Shown here piece after piece: positions 22,873 through 32,898 of a stretch of DNA of 64,000 nucleotides. Under the pieces are notes generated by a model, which was not told the DNA's origin, did not search any database, and was given only the letters and a program-made list of their open reading frames with translations. The translations under genes were made by a program, and so were the position numbers. Position 1 is the stretch's first letter, and every line of letters begins with the position of its first letter. The stretch is from Isoetes taiwanensis (taxonomy: Eukaryota; Streptophyta; Lycopodiopsida; Isoetales; Isoetaceae): positions 1,335,407 through 1,399,406 of the forward strand of contig JAJEKV010000140.1 in NCBI GenBank assembly GCA_021234155.1, read 5' to 3'.

Positions 22873-23020
22873 ACTACCAAAAAAAGAAAAACATGCAAGA
22901 ACAACAACCATTGATACAAAAGCCACTAAAAAAAAAACCTAGAGAGAAACTACCAAAAAAAGAAAAACATGCAAGAACAACAACCATTGATACAAAAGCC
23001 ACTAAAAAAAAAAACATTAT
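22873..23020 (+). repeat. Two ~76-bp tandem copies
   Basis: ACTACCAAAAAAAGAAAAAC.. through ..AAGCCACTAAAAAAAAA occurs at about 22873-22940 and 22949-23017 with near identity. The 197-codon frame across it is a low-complexity artefact. Confidence 0.9.
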
Positions 23021-23809
23021 CACTATACCCAACCTTTACCCGAAATCATATGAACATCTACAGCAAACCTTATTAGTTACGACCCCATCAAATATAACAA
23101 TAGGTATATCAACAATTGTCCCCTTTACAACAATTATTATTCCTTGTCCTTTTCTTATTCGCAATATAAAAATAACATTGCTACATAGCTTTGCCATTAA
23201 CCATATAGCATCTTCACCGTGGACCACTCCCCCGTGCTTGTACCATAACAGTCCTTCCCTTCTCACGATCGATCGTCCTCAATCGCCACTAACTTGGATA
23301 AAAACCATCAAACCTGCCTTTTCAAAGTTGATCTTTAATTCACTTTTGAAAAGTGTGTTAGTTCTTCCCTTTTTGAAAAATGTTATTTATCAAAGTACCA
23401 TGTGTTACTTAAATCTAGCTATTATTTTTAATGCTCCTAACTATTGTTTTTCTAAAATAAACACATATAAAAAAGCATTATTATAACACATAGAAAAAGC
23501 TAGTGTTGTTTTTGACGTGTCTTTTAATCAATGAAATATCGACACATGCATCTTTTTTAAAATAAAAAGAACAGTATTTCAACCAAGCAAATGCTGACAC
23601 GTGGCATACATTTTAACCAAAAAAAAAAAAAACAAACATGCCTTAAATTTTGGTTTATTAAACATCATATAAATACAAGTTTATTAAACACTATATAATT
23701 ACAGGTTGGTTATTGCTAAGGAGGTTACTACAGGTTAAAGAGTAGGTTCTTATTGTGTAAATGGTTGTTTCTAATTTTTGTAATCGTCTTCTCTCTTGCC
23801 GCTTAGGAA
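23021..23809. other. Non-coding, nothing recognised
   Basis: AT-rich flank upstream of the LINE fragment. Confidence 0.35.
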
Positions 23810-25134
23810 GTAATCTTGCATGGACTTCCTATGAACAATGGGTCATAGGAGATCTGTAATCAATATGCGGATGACACTTTCCTTTTTTTGAGGACCGGTG
23901 AGCAAAATTTGTTGAATGCCATTTCCTTGTTAGATTTTTTTTTTGCCTAGCATCTGGTATTTTTGTGGGTTGGCAGAACTGCACAACACTATCGGCATTG
24001 GAATCTCCAGTTCCACCATGCGTAACTGCCTATTCATGGAAGATTCTTCCCTATGGTAAAGCAACCAAGCTTTTTAGTATCCCTGTAGGTGTTCATATCT
24101 CATCAGGAGATGCTTGGGAGGCAGTGATTAAGGGCTTGGAAAAGCACCTTTTTTGGTGGCCCACAGCTAAGCTTTCCATAGTAGGACGAATAATTGTGGC
24201 TAAGTCAGTTCTTAGTAGCATACATGTGTATATGGCTTCATTCATGTTGGCTCCACAGTCAAAAGTACAATTTATTATCAGGGTTGTCAGGAATTTCATT
24301 TGGGGGGGAACAGAGGAGGGTGCTGTTGTCAAATTCAGTTGGAAAAAGTGCACGTTGCCAAAGTATTTTGGCGGCCTTGAGATGATCAATTTTCTTTTGC
24401 ATAGTAAAGTGATGATTTCTAAGTTTATTTGGAGAATTTTGAATAATGTGGATGAGTCCCTGGGTTCCCGTCTTGTTTATCAGTCTTTGCAAATGTGCAT
24501 TTCTTTTGGGTCTCCATTTGTTAGACCACTTTTCTCCTGGGGTCTGTTTTATCCACTGACTGCATACCCTAATGCTTCTCCATTTCTTAGAGAATTGCTA
24601 GTTGTGTGGGAGACTGTACAATCTTTGTTTCATTTTCACCATCTTGCGCACATTAGCACTACTGCAAGTTGTTGGTGGATTCCATTGGACGGTGGTCCTC
24701 TGGTATCTTCGGTCCACCCATTAACGCATCATCGATGGAGATCAGCAGGTGTGTATATGATATCTGATTGGTATAATAATCAAAGACAGTTGCTGACATG
24801 GGAAAAGTTTAAAGCTAAGTTCCTCCTTATAAGGCAGGATCGGCCATTTGGCAGAAGGTGTCTTCAATTCTTCCTCCAATAGCTGAAGTGGATGACCCTC
24901 AGCTTTAGGTAGTTCATGAGCATGTTAAAACAGATAAGTTAGTGAATTCCATGTACAAGATCTTGCCTGCTGCGGACGTCTTGCCTCCTTCATCCAAGTG
25001 GCATTTGGTCATTCCTAGGGACCGGCAGAAAGCAGTTTGGAAATGGGTATGGGATAAACTGCTGCATCCTAAAGTATCTATTTTATAGTGGCAAGTCATT
25101 CATCGTTGTTTGCGCATTAATATTCTGGTGCACA
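23810..25134 (+). mobile_element. LINE (L1-type) ORF2 fragment, part 1: RT 3' half to zinc-finger domain
   Basis: The sequence starts inside reverse transcriptase with GLPMNNGS, a TAG stop, then EICNQYADDTFLFL, which holds the catalytic YADD (about 23862-23873). After a frame change the RT C-terminal region follows (23965-24882): SIPVGVHISSGDAW.., WWPTAKLSIVGRIIVAKSVL, RNFIWGG and LPKYFGGLEMINF, all typical of plant LINEs. The zf-RVT region begins at about 25009 (PRDRQKAVWKWVWDKLL..) and reads ..IHRCLRINILVH at 25134, where the nested element starts; it resumes at 27087. Several stops and shifts make it non-functional. The 5' end (endonuclease, first RT motifs) is absent, as in 5'-truncated LINE insertions. 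Confidence 0.9.
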
Positions 25135-27075
25135 GAAGGATTAAAGACTTAAAAGGGGGCGCTCGTGACGATGGCGCTTAGGGCTGCCGGCGTTTTTCCT
25201 TGTAACTTGAGCATCTGAACTCCGTTTTCGATGATCTTTAGTTCGTTGGAAAGCTTGTTCTGAGAGCTCTCATCATCATCAATTTTGTTAGGGTTTGCTA
25301 TCAGATTAGGGGCCAGATTTGGGTCTGTTTGATTTCGGCCACTTATAGTAGGGATGGGGAAGACAGATATGGTTCCAACATCCAAGGCAGCGACAAAACG
25401 ACGTGAGTCCATCACCAATTTGGTGATACATGATCCCCCAGTTACTGCACAAAAAGAGGTAAATAATTCAGTTGAAAGCTCTTTGTCTTCCATGCTGGCT
25501 GCTCCAGTGGTTCTTGAAGAAAGGGATTTTCCTCCCTTGCAAGGCGCTGCGAGTAAGGGAGCAGAAGTTAATGCGAATTTGCATCCACCAGGTACAGATT
25601 CCAGTCCTAATGTAGTTCCTCAGCCTCAGGCAAACAATAGTGCTTGGAAATCATCTAATTCGATTACAAAAGTTTCATATCAAAGATTTAGCGATTGGCT
25701 TTGTAAGGATATATCTAGTGCATCTAGAAAGGCAAGGGTAGCAGCTGCTTTACAGGTATTGTCTGAAGGAAGTAAGGATGAGTTGTCGGCAATCTCGGAC
25801 ACATTAAAAGCCCGACAGATTCAACTTCAACAACAATTGCCTCCAGATGACATATTTTACCAGTCCAATTGTCAGAATGTGGTTCAAGCTTCTGATATTC
25901 CTGTGGTTGAGGTGGACCATCAGGCTCATATTAAGTGTGCTGAGAACTTATCTTCTTGTGCAGTTCTTGGGTATTTTACTGGTGGCTATTTAGATTTTTC
26001 ACGATTTCGTGTTTGGTTATCTTGGCTTCTGAGACGCCTTCAACTTCCTCCTTTCCAGTCCATCAAGTTGTTGGCAAAAAACTTTGTTCTCATTATGTTT
26101 GAAAGTAGTGATGCAGTGGACTCTTTGGTATCAAGAGGAATTGATCCACTTAGTGGGGAATATATAATGTACCAGTATTACTCTCCTGGTTTTACACCAG
26201 ATACAGTTCGTGCTTTAAAGATGCCTTGTTGGTTCTCGTTACCTAACCTTCCTCCTGATTTAATGGCTCATCAATTTCTAATTGCAATTGCAACGGGACT
26301 TGGGGTTCATATCTCGCACTCCATCATGAATGGTCCAAGGATTTGTGTTTCTATGCCTGTGGACTCGCCTTTATCAGATTGTGTAGTTGTGAAGAGCAGG
26401 CCTTGGTATAAGAAGTTGGATCTTAAACTTTTGAATGGTCCAGAATTAGCCCGTTTGTTTTCTGATAAGGAGGCTTTTGCTAGCTTTCGTCGAGGTACTC
26501 GTGTATCTCAGGCATCTGTTCAACATTCTTCTCCGGTTCAAGCTCCTATTGTTATTTCTTCATCTATTCGTGATCAACCTTTGCCAGTTGTCTCGCATTC
26601 CTTGGCTATGGAAGATGCTCACACAGTTCCAATGGTGTCGTCCTTACCATAGTCAGCTGCAGCTATAGTTCCTACCATTCTCCCCGTTGTTTCTTCTGCT
26701 TCTCATGCTTCTGAGGTATGGCTGATGGTCCTAGTCTTTAGTGCACTAAAGAGTCATGGCAATAGGTCAATTGGAAGAAGGCATCGAGGAAGAAGTCAGT
26801 TATGTCATCTCACGAGGCTATCCTGCCTCGTTCTATTCAGTGGCATGATAACTTGATGTCTGTTGATGATCATCTCGATGTTACAGAACATGTTGATTGT
26901 GATGAGGCCATTAAACGCCTCAAGGTGGCATAAGGAGTATGATTATGTACTGTGTATGGGTGGTTTTGCTTAGTGGACCATCTCATCCTCTAGGTTTAGA
27001 GTCCCATGTCACAGGTCCCTTGTATGTATCTTGATATTCCTTGATAATAGATTGTTGTCCTTCAAAAAAAAAAAA
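25135..27075 (+). mobile_element. Nested LINE-like element with ORF1 only, poly-A tail and 11-bp TSD
   Basis: TCTGGTGCACA occurs at 25124-25134 and again at 27076-27086, directly after a 12-A run (27064-27075). Reading the older LINE across one copy of this 11-mer keeps its protein frame open (..INILVH then IFRPGVSALCPLY..), which fixes the insertion limits. The insert carries a single long ORF1-type gene and no reverse transcriptase, so it is either a non-autonomous LINE derivative or an element that lost ORF2. The last bases before the A-run (GTCCTTC) are shared with the 3' end of the host LINE at 27597-27603, suggesting use of the same machinery. Confidence 0.85.
25354..26652 (+). CDS. LINE ORF1 protein (gag-like, DUF4283-type RNA-binding region)
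   Basis: 432 residues from ATG 25354. The N-terminal half is Ser/Pro-rich and low in structure (with a VVLEERDFPPLQ motif common in plant LINE ORF1). Residues about 200-345 form the conserved DUF4283-like fold: LGYFTGGYLDFSRFRVWLSW.., FVLIMFESSDAVDSLV.., then the PGFTPDT..LKMPCWFSLPNLP box and a GPRICVSMPVD stretch. The protein binds element RNA in ribonucleoprotein particles. A TAG ends the frame at 26650-26652. Past it, in shifted frames, ESWQ..VNWKKASRKKSVMS and an acidic tail ending near 26933 can be read, the usual ORF1 C-terminus, so the original protein was about 95 residues longer. Confidence 0.85.
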   Translation: MGKTDMVPTSKAATKRRESITNLVIHDPPVTAQKEVNNSVESSLSSMLAAPVVLEERDFPPLQGAASKGAEVNANLHPPGTDSSPNVVPQPQANNSAWKSSNSITKVSYQRFSDWLCKDISSASRKARVAAALQVLSEGSKDELSAISDTLKARQIQLQQQLPPDDIFYQSNCQNVVQASDIPVVEVDHQAHIKCAENLSSCAVLGYFTGGYLDFSRFRVWLSWLLRRLQLPPFQSIKLLAKNFVLIMFESSDAVDSLVSRGIDPLSGEYIMYQYYSPGFTPDTVRALKMPCWFSLPNLPPDLMAHQFLIAIATGLGVHISHSIMNGPRICVSMPVDSPLSDCVVVKSRPWYKKLDLKLLNGPELARLFSDKEAFASFRRGTRVSQASVQHSSPVQAPIVISSSIRDQPLPVVSHSLAMEDAHTVPMVSSLP

Positions 27076-27616
27076 TCTGGTGCACATATTTCGGCCAGGG
27101 GTATCTGCACTTTGTCCCTTATATGCACAGAGAAACGAGACAATTGAGCATTGCTTCTTCCTGTGTAGACATGTCAGGCATGCTTGGTTGTGGCTCAAGG
27201 CCTCTTTCGTTGCAATTTGAATAGCCAGCAGGTGTTATTAGCAGTCTATCCAAATGGTTGGGGAAATTTGGCAAAACGGGCGTTTCATTTGGCTTCTGCA
27301 TGGATCATCTGGTCCATTCCGAAAAGAAGGAATCTTCTCATATTTAAAGGTCTTGCTTGTTCAGATGCACAGGTCCTTCTCGATGTCCAACAACGAAATG
27401 AGGTAAAGAGCCGTTTTTTGGAGCATTATCTTCAGATTCACATTATGAGATTTTGCTCGTTCTTCATGCTGTTTAGATATTGTATTTGAAGTCCCCATTG
27501 TACTTTGTAACTTTCTCTGGGTTTGCTCTAGTGGACATTCTCTCCACTGAAGTCCCCATTGTACTTTGTAATTTTCTTTGGGTAATAAAGGCTCAAGTCC
27601 TTCAAAAAAAAAAAAA
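27076..27616 (+). mobile_element. LINE fragment, part 2: end of zinc-finger domain, 3' UTR and poly-A
   Basis: This continues the older LINE. From 27087 the frame reads IFRPGVSALCPLYAQRNETI and then EHCFFLCRHVRHAWLW, the zf-RVT pattern (C..C..ETIEH.F..C..A...W), ending at a TGA near 27220; a shifted frame carries some of the remaining C-terminus to about 27489. The 3' UTR has two tandem copies of GAAGTCCCCATTGTACTTTG (27490 and 27550 region), an AATAAAGG signal near 27583 and a terminal A-run at 27604-27616. Confidence 0.85.
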
Positions 27617-30359
27617 ATTATTAGATACAAATAATTAAGATGCCATTAAAACCATTGAAATTCAAGGAATATATAGTTTTTAATATATTATCAAGCAGAA
27701 AATGCCTTACAACCCTTTAGATGGAATGTTGTTCCAGTTTTTCAATTTTAAACTTTTGTTAGTTGCGGAGATATTTTCATAGCCATTTATTTTTGCTCAA
27801 TGTAGAATAGAAAATGGTCCTCTGCATCATGTGATCTATTACTTTCTAGACTACTTTAGGATCTGCATAAGAGAAAAACAATCATGTTCAAAAAATGCCT
27901 AGATCATTAAAAAATGAAATGAGGTCAATGATTTTTACCTATTTTAGACTCTGCAATGATGTTAACCTTCACGCTCATACCTGTTAAGGAACAACAATTA
28001 TAGACATAACCATGCTTACAAATGAAGCAAAATGCGAAAAAAGAAAAACATGCATGACTCTACCTGTTTTTGGGCTTGTAAGAAGATCAACATCGGCATC
28101 CAAGTTTGTAAGCAGATCCACATCAGAACATGGGACCAAGCAAGCAGAATATGGGACTGTTCTTTTATCTCTACTTTGTCAAAACAATATTCTGACACTT
28201 GTTTTCTACAAAACAGAGACATGCCACTGAAAATATTATCACTTGCTTAACTAAATTTCTATTAACTTAAAATAAAGATGCTTAACAAGGTTTAAATAAT
28301 CTCTGGCGGTCATCTGGGCGTCCTCTTCTATATATGCAAGCTATTTAAGCATGAATCTGTACCACTATATCAGCAAACAGAGGTGTGAAATGTACTATCA
28401 AGGATTCGAAATAGATGTAAAACCCTTGCTTTCCTTTTCTTACCATCATACTGGGATAAATCTTTTAGGTATGCATCTAGAGCACAGAAGCACCATACAT
28501 GAAAATGAAATGCAGAGTGCAAATAGTTGCAATGCTTGATTTAATCTATCTCATGGTCATTATGATAACGTGCAATGGAAGGAAAAGAAGGAAACCTATT
28601 GCTTTATACCCATGGTCAAACCATGGAAGATCTTTTCCCTTGAACTTGAAATGGAATGTACCCTAGGGGGAATTTATATTGGACCAATGATTGATCAACA
28701 TGATGGAAATTGCAAAAATGGAAAGACTCAATGATTCAACAACTCGGTGAAGCTGAGTATAAACAAAGGCAGATAAAAGATTGATTAGATGGGCCAGTCG
28801 GAGTGTAGCTTGAGACAGATTGAGATTGATAAGAAACGATTTGTCAGAAGCAGGCAAACTGAGTCTAACATTGTTATATTGGGTCGTGAACAGTGAGTGC
28901 ATCAATTGAGACATGTTGTATGGAATTTAAACATTGTCTAGCTATCCAATCCTAATCAAATTCCTACAATCAATTCAGGGAATATGAAGTTACAAGGTCT
29001 ATGAAACCATGATTAAGATCTATATGATCAGTGGAACCTTTATGCATATATTACATTCCAGGAATCATAAAGATACATAGTCCTTGAATTACAATATATA
29101 GACTATAGTCGTCTATAAAAGGCTTGATATGATCAAAATAGCATGTTTCTATTAGAGGTAGAAGGTTGTCTAAATAATATTATGCCAAGCACGAATTTAA
29201 ATAGGACGCAATAGTATTCGACAGGCCGGCAGAAAATACGTAAGTAAATCGAAGCATATGAGAACCACACAGTTCTGAAAGTACAGAATGAACCCGATTG
29301 AGATTGTTGCTTCAGAATTTAACAAGGGAATTTAATCCACATACTAAGTGCTAGAAGATCTGGTCACCATTATTAATTTTGGGTCAATCCTAAATGAATA
29401 GTGGATCATTGTAAACCATTAAAAATAATTATTGTGGTTTGACATATTGTAGGTCATAACCTTGAAAAAAGTTGCATTTGAAAATTAAGTGAGCTAAGTA
29501 CTTGATTGCTAGTGCATAAATTGTCTAGCTAATACTTGTGTATCAAATTTTCTTCATGTATTATATAGGATATCAAATCATACCTATACATTCAAGCTAG
29601 CTACTACAGGCACCCAATGAATTCTATCATCTATTGCGTGCCTATAGTAGGCATCTATAGTAGGCACAAATAATAGGCACTCAGGAAAAGCTAGCTACTA
29701 TACGTACCCTTGTGTGGCACCAACAAACATCATGGAAAAGATGATGTGGCCCTCCAATTGGTGATACGGCATGTCAAGTGAGCAAGGCCAAGTTGTGACT
29801 AGGCCAATAATGAAAAGATGCACATCTTTGATTTTTCATGGGGTGATGTTGATGGTGCACCTGGACTATCACAGTCGTCGGATTCGTCGATCCTATGGCC
29901 TAGATCGTATGTTGGAGCCCCTGAGCACCTCTCGTTTCGCTTATCGTCATTTATGATTGGAGGCGCCTATGATTTTGAAATATGAAATACGATTTCGTCT
30001 AAGGTTTTGCGGAAATATCGAACCTCTACACAACTTTGTCTAAGATTTTAGAATATAAAATACGGGAGCTCGAACCTCTACCAAAATAATTCAATATTCT
30101 AACTAAGACTACTTTAACCAATAGATCCAGTGAACTAATGCGATTATTTTTTAACTTGAATCTATGTTTTCTTTTTATAACAACTTATTCGATTGTTTTA
30201 GGGATATGTTGTTTATATGGTTTCAGGAATTGTTATTTTACATCCATATCAAATCCCCCTGGAACCCCTGTTATTTTACTACATATTGGTGACATGGACA
30301 TGATGACTAGAATTTTTTGCAAGAAATATGACAACTTTTGGAATTATTAGTAGAAGAGT
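27617..30359. other. Non-coding, nothing recognised
   Basis: 2.7 kb of AT-rich sequence with no supported gene. Near 29640-29690 the motif (C)TATAGTAGGCA(T/C) is repeated. No RNA gene was found. Confidence 0.35.
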
Positions 30360-30967
30360 TTGGCAAGAGATAGAATAGAGGAAACTTAAAGAGCTGGCAC
30401 CCTTCCCTAAGTCGAATAAGGCCAGGACTTTGCACGACTGCCTCACTAGAAGGGAGTCAGACCCTAGAAGACGGGCCCCAAAAGCGTTCACGAGGCAGCC
30501 TTTCTTGGCAGCACTCCTCAGGAGACTGTACGCTAATGCCCCCTCTCCCGGATCTCGGTTTCCCTATTGGACCGTTGAATCCTCCATTCACGGACCCTGC
30601 TTTGAGCAGGTCCAAGGAAATCCAAGTTCGGTTCGGAGAACTTATCAAATCGTGAATTGTCCTGCTGGCTACTGGGTAGAAACCCAAAAGTTTTGTTGTT
30701 TGGAGCAGTATGGAGGCTCCATAATGGCGATTCAGCTTCGCCTTCTCGTCCGAAATGGCAAAATTACTATAGGGACCAAGTTTTACATTCACTTTTGCCA
30801 AAGAAAGAAACATGAACAACCCGCGGGCACTATCTAGGCCAACAGACTACGAGTGTGCTGGACATTAGCTATTCTGATGCTTCTTGGAGAAGGGGTTGCC
30901 CATGAAACTTGATCCCCAAGGGAATGCCATTGTTTTGAGTCCATTGCCAGAGCCAACTCACATTTCC
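30360..30967. other. GC-richer segment of unknown origin
   Basis: Base composition changes sharply from the AT-rich left flank. Frames of 120-136 codons exist on both strands (30430-30837 plus, 30457-30819 minus), but neither shows a domain I recognise. An organellar insert or an eroded element are possibilities that cannot be decided by eye. Confidence 0.3.
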
Positions 30968-31310
30968 GGAGTGGGGCACTTGCCCATCCGTCATCAGGGC
31001 CTTTAGAGAGAGGACTTTTGGGACGAGCTACTTCCAGAGGGTTTTAAGGGTCCATCTTCTGGCGTCAACACTCTCCCTCTTCATGATGATACAGTGAAAG
31101 GTCTTGGTCAAATGTCACTAGGATATGGCCTCCAAAATGTAAACCCTGTGAGTTGCGAGGTTCTTGAAGGGTTTACGTTATAGAGGTCAAGTTTTGGCCG
31201 TCTGCACTTAGGACATGGTTGAGAAGTTGCAGTCGAAAATGAGAAGTAATAGGAACTGACAAAATGATATTTGGATCTATCCTCCTTCCGATGTGGCAAT
31301 TAGAAATCAA
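30968..31310 (+). repeat. Unclassified repeat family, copy A1
   Basis: About 340 bp related to 32284-32617 in inverted orientation and, in its right half, to 31434-31614 in direct orientation. The frame FWDELLPEGFKGPSSGVNTL followed by PLHDDTV can be read here, and a counterpart (IWDKLLLEAFKGPSSGINTL) in copy A3, so the ancestor was protein-coding. Confidence 0.75.
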
Positions 31311-31433
31311 GGGCACCTTTTGCAGTAGCAAGAGTTTGGGATCATTCGAGATGCCCGATAGATCCAAACTCTATTATTTTAGTTGCTATGGCGTTTCAAA
31401 GTTGCATGCACCTAGTTATCCATGAAAACGACC

Positions 31434-31614
31434 ACGTTTCGGCGTCTAAAACGTAAACCCTACGAGTTGCTAGGTTCTTTAAGCATTTATGTTTTTTAGG
31501 TCGAGTTTTGGTCGTTTGCACTTGGGACATGGTCGAAAAGTTGCAGTTGAAAATGCGAAGCAATAGGAACTAACGGAATGGGATTTGGATACGTCCTCCT
31601 CCCGATGTGGCAGT
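31434..31614 (+). repeat. Unclassified repeat family, copy A2 (partial)
   Basis: It matches the right half of A1 (AACGTAAACCCTACGAGTTG.. to ..CCTCCCGATGTGGCA), at roughly 80% identity by eye. Confidence 0.75.
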
Positions 31615-31633
31615 TCACTGATAGAATTTTTTA

Positions 31634-31714
31634 CCCACTTTGAACTCGTTTTTCTCCATCATCTCAGTCCCAAATCCCACTTTGAACTCCTTTTTCTCCA
31701 TCATCTCAGTTCCT
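31634..31714 (+). repeat. Two 38-bp tandem copies
   Basis: CCCACTTTGAACTC(G/C)TTTTT followed by CTCCATCATCTCAGT(C/T)CC, at 31634-31671 and 31677-31714. Confidence 0.95.
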
Positions 31715-32283
31715 ACACTTTTTTTTGATAGTAATTTTAAAAATTAAATGTTTAGTAAAACTCGAGATATCATCATTTGAGTGTGCAAACCTTTTTTCGT
31801 CTCAGGGAAGTGCACTGGCCAAATTTTCTTCCAACTTTGAACCCAATGTTCTCAGACATCATAGATCCAAATTGAGCCATTTTTTTTTCACATCTCAACA
31901 CAACGTTTCTCTGGTTGCTTCTCCAAAAATCATTTGAAAAAGATAAGCCCAGCTCGAGATATTCAAATCTGAGTGCAACTATCTCATTTAGCTTTAGGGA
32001 TCCTAATGTAATTAATGCATTTTTGCATAATTTTGCACAAAGATTGGTTGCCTTAAGCAATTTGGGGGTTCAAACACACATATTGATATCAAAGCATGTG
32101 TATGAACTAAGAAATGCCACCTTGTATACATGTATCCCAAAATGATTCAGTGGGCATCGAAGAGGAAGATAAGCCATATAATCAGATTTTGAAGGATGCA
32201 TTAGAATTTATGACAAGGTCAATAATTCCAACTCTTTTGTGCACTTCTATTAAGTATAAACTGTATACAATTAGCTCCTGACT
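31715..32283. other. Non-coding spacer between repeat copies
   Basis: No gene was recognised. Confidence 0.35.
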
Positions 32284-32617
32284 TCTAATTGCCGCAGCGG
32301 GAGGAGGATAGATCCAAACCCCTGTCCATGATTTCCAATTGCTTCCTATCTTTAACTGCAACTTCTCAACCATGTCCCAAGTGCAAACGACTAAACTCGA
32401 CCTCCATAACATAAACCCTTCAATAACCTAGCAACATATAGGGTTTATGTTTCGGAGGCCATATCTGAGTCAGATTCAACCAGGATCTTGCACTGTGTCA
32501 TCACATAGAGGGAGGGTGTTGATGCCAGAAGAGGGACCTTTAAAAGCTTCCAGAAGCAGCTTGTCCCAAATGTCCTCTCCCCATGGCCCTGGCAACAGAG
32601 GGCAACTCCCGCACTCC
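32284..32617 (-). repeat. Unclassified repeat family, copy A3 (inverted)
   Basis: The reverse complement aligns with 30968-31310 over nearly its whole length, including GGACATTTGGGACAAGCT / GGACTTTTGGGACGAGCT and ATCAACACCCTCCCTCT / GTCAACACTCTCCCTCT. A1 and A3 thus form a ~1.65-kb inverted pair. Confidence 0.75.
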
Positions 32618-32898
32618 AAAACTGGGTGTAAATATGATAATGCTACCCAAAAAGCACCGTCTGGACAAGTGCTTTAGGTGCTTGAGGTGCTTTTTACTCG
32701 ATGAATTTTCGTTCAACGACCTCGGGGGTTGTTACTCCAGAAATAGTATGCATGTTCCGGTTGGCGAGGGATCGATGACATGGATGTCCCCGCGCGAATT
32801 GCCAGAGCAATCCTCATGTTTGGCGGGATCTCAAGTTGGCGGGATTCTTGAGGAAAGTTTTCTTTCTTGGATTGTCATTCTTCCCAAGGTCCGTTATC

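Noticed and set aside
22893-23486. 197-codon ORF
   Set aside because: It starts in the poly-A-rich tandem repeat and continues in AT-rich DNA without protein-like features.
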